A stretch of 32,620 nt of DNA from Pseudomonadota bacterium (lineage in GTDB: Bacteria; Pseudomonadota; Alphaproteobacteria; Micavibrionales; Micavibrionaceae), in the NCBI GenBank assembly GCA_963204825.1, contig CAUJHN010000015.1:1-32620 (forward strand), written 5' to 3'. Below the pieces are notes generated by a model. That model had not been told where the DNA came from and made no database searches. It saw nothing but the letters and a program-made list of their open reading frames with translations. Made by a program: the position numbers and the translations under genes. Positions 31,955 through 32,620 of this stretch are shown piece by piece. The stretch's first letter is position 1. The number at the start of each line of letters is the position of its first letter.

Positions 31955-32620
31955 TCAGGATTTTATATAGGCCAAAAGAGCCGCGGTAGAAGAGTCGATA
32001 TGTTCCGTTTTGCCTTTTTCGATATTGTTTGCGAGTTCCTTGCCCAGCTCCACGCCGTACTGATCATAGGAATTAATATTCCATATTATGCCCTGAACAA
32101 ATACCTTGTGTTCGTAGAGCGCTATTAGGAAGCCCATGGATCGCGGATCCAGTATGTCGAACAGCAGAATATTGCTTGGGCGATTGCCTGCAAAAGCGCG
32201 GGCGCGGTTGCCGCCGACTTCTTCCAGGCCGCGGCCCTGCATAAGAGCCTGTGACTGCGCGAGCATGTTGTTGAGCAGAAGCGTGTGCTGATTGCCCAGT
32301 TGATTGTGTGAAGTCTTTGAAGAGATGAAGTCGCAGGGAATTACATCGCTGCCTTGGTGGATAAGCTGATAGAAAGCGTGCTGGCCGTTTGTGCCGGGTT
32401 CGCCGAACAGGACGGGGCCTGTTTTATAGTCGGTGATGGGTGCGCCGCTGCGGTCGGTGTCCTTGCCGTTCGATTCCATATCCATCTGTTGCAGAAATGC
32501 GGGGAAACGGTGCAGATATTGATCGTACGGGAGAACGGCGATAGCGCCCATGTCCCAGAAGTTCCTGTACCATATGCCCAGAAGCGCCATAAGAACGGGA
32601 ATATTTTTATCGAGCGGAGC
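31955..32620 (-). CDS. pgi: Glucose-6-phosphate isomerase, C-terminal part (cut by window edge)
   Basis: Interconverts glucose-6-phosphate and fructose-6-phosphate. The visible 221 residues cover the C-terminal half, with [37 protein letters not shown] and the family signature [14 protein letters not shown], whose Lys is the one conserved in the active site. The frame continues past base 32620. The stop precedes the pentapeptide gene by 24 nt on the same strand. Confidence 0.97.
   Translation of the reverse strand, partial: APLDKNIPVLMALLGIWYRNFWDMGAIAVLPYDQYLHRFPAFLQQMDMESNGKDTDRSGAPITDYKTGPVLFGEPGTNGQHAFYQLIHQGSDVIPCDFISSKTSHNQLGNQHTLLLNNMLAQSQALMQGRGLEEVGGNRARAFAGNRPSNILLFDILDPRSMGFLIALYEHKVFVQGIIWNINSYDQYGVELGKELANNIEKGKTEHIDSSTAALLAYIKS

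Overview
This window looks like chromosome from an alphaproteobacterium of moderate GC content. The evidence is the gene order tuf, S10 cluster, spc cluster, secY, adk, alpha cluster; a short-LID adenylate kinase lying between secY and rpsM; no rpmJ after secY; a zinc-free 101-residue S14; an F1-ATPase assembly chaperone of the ATP12 family; and a MutL carrying the endonuclease motif. I cannot name the genus. A free-living lineage such as Micavibrio or the Rhodospirillales is a guess.

Positions 1-16265 hold translation and secretion core genes, all on the + strand: the end of tuf, then rpsJ-rplC-rplD-rplW-rplB-rpsS-rplV-rpsC, an unusual 204-nt spacer, rplP-rpmC-rpsQ-rplN-rplX-rplE-rpsN-rpsH-rplF-rplR-rpsE-rpmD-rplO, a clear intrinsic terminator, secY-adk, an unrecognised 351-residue gene with its own promoter-like sequence, a strong promoter, then rpsM-rpsK-rpoA-rplQ and a second intrinsic terminator. 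Several ribosomal proteins carry Ala/Lys/Pro-rich tails. The spacers hold hairpins that could tune or split the transcripts.

Positions 16282-26289 hold mixed housekeeping genes: a small hypothetical gene converging on panB (-), a 737-residue PcfJ-like protein, a periplasmic DegP/HtrA protease, the AAA+ factor RarA, the fluoride channel CrcB, a large-subunit rRNA pseudouridine synthase, a membrane-anchored AsmA-like protein, the ATP12-type chaperone and the alkylation-repair glycosylase Tag. Several of these starts lack a Shine-Dalgarno sequence and have a -10-like hexamer exactly six bases upstream of ATG, which suggests leaderless mRNAs.

Positions 26293-26883 form a compact divergent switch: a 44-residue protein (-) and a Cro/CI-type regulator (+) around two copies of an ACAAGAAT-based operator, each placed inside a promoter spacer. 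After this come pirin (+) and a minus-strand group: purN, a four-helix membrane protein, mutL, a pentapeptide-repeat protein and the C-terminal part of pgi, which runs off the window edge. An intrinsic terminator for the pirin transcript is encoded inside antisense purN.

No RNA genes, insertion sequences, CRISPR arrays or prophage blocks were seen. The least explained items are the repeat-bearing gene in the adk-rpsM gap, the two-operator switch with its small protein, the candidate leaderless starts and the rpsC-rplP spacer.
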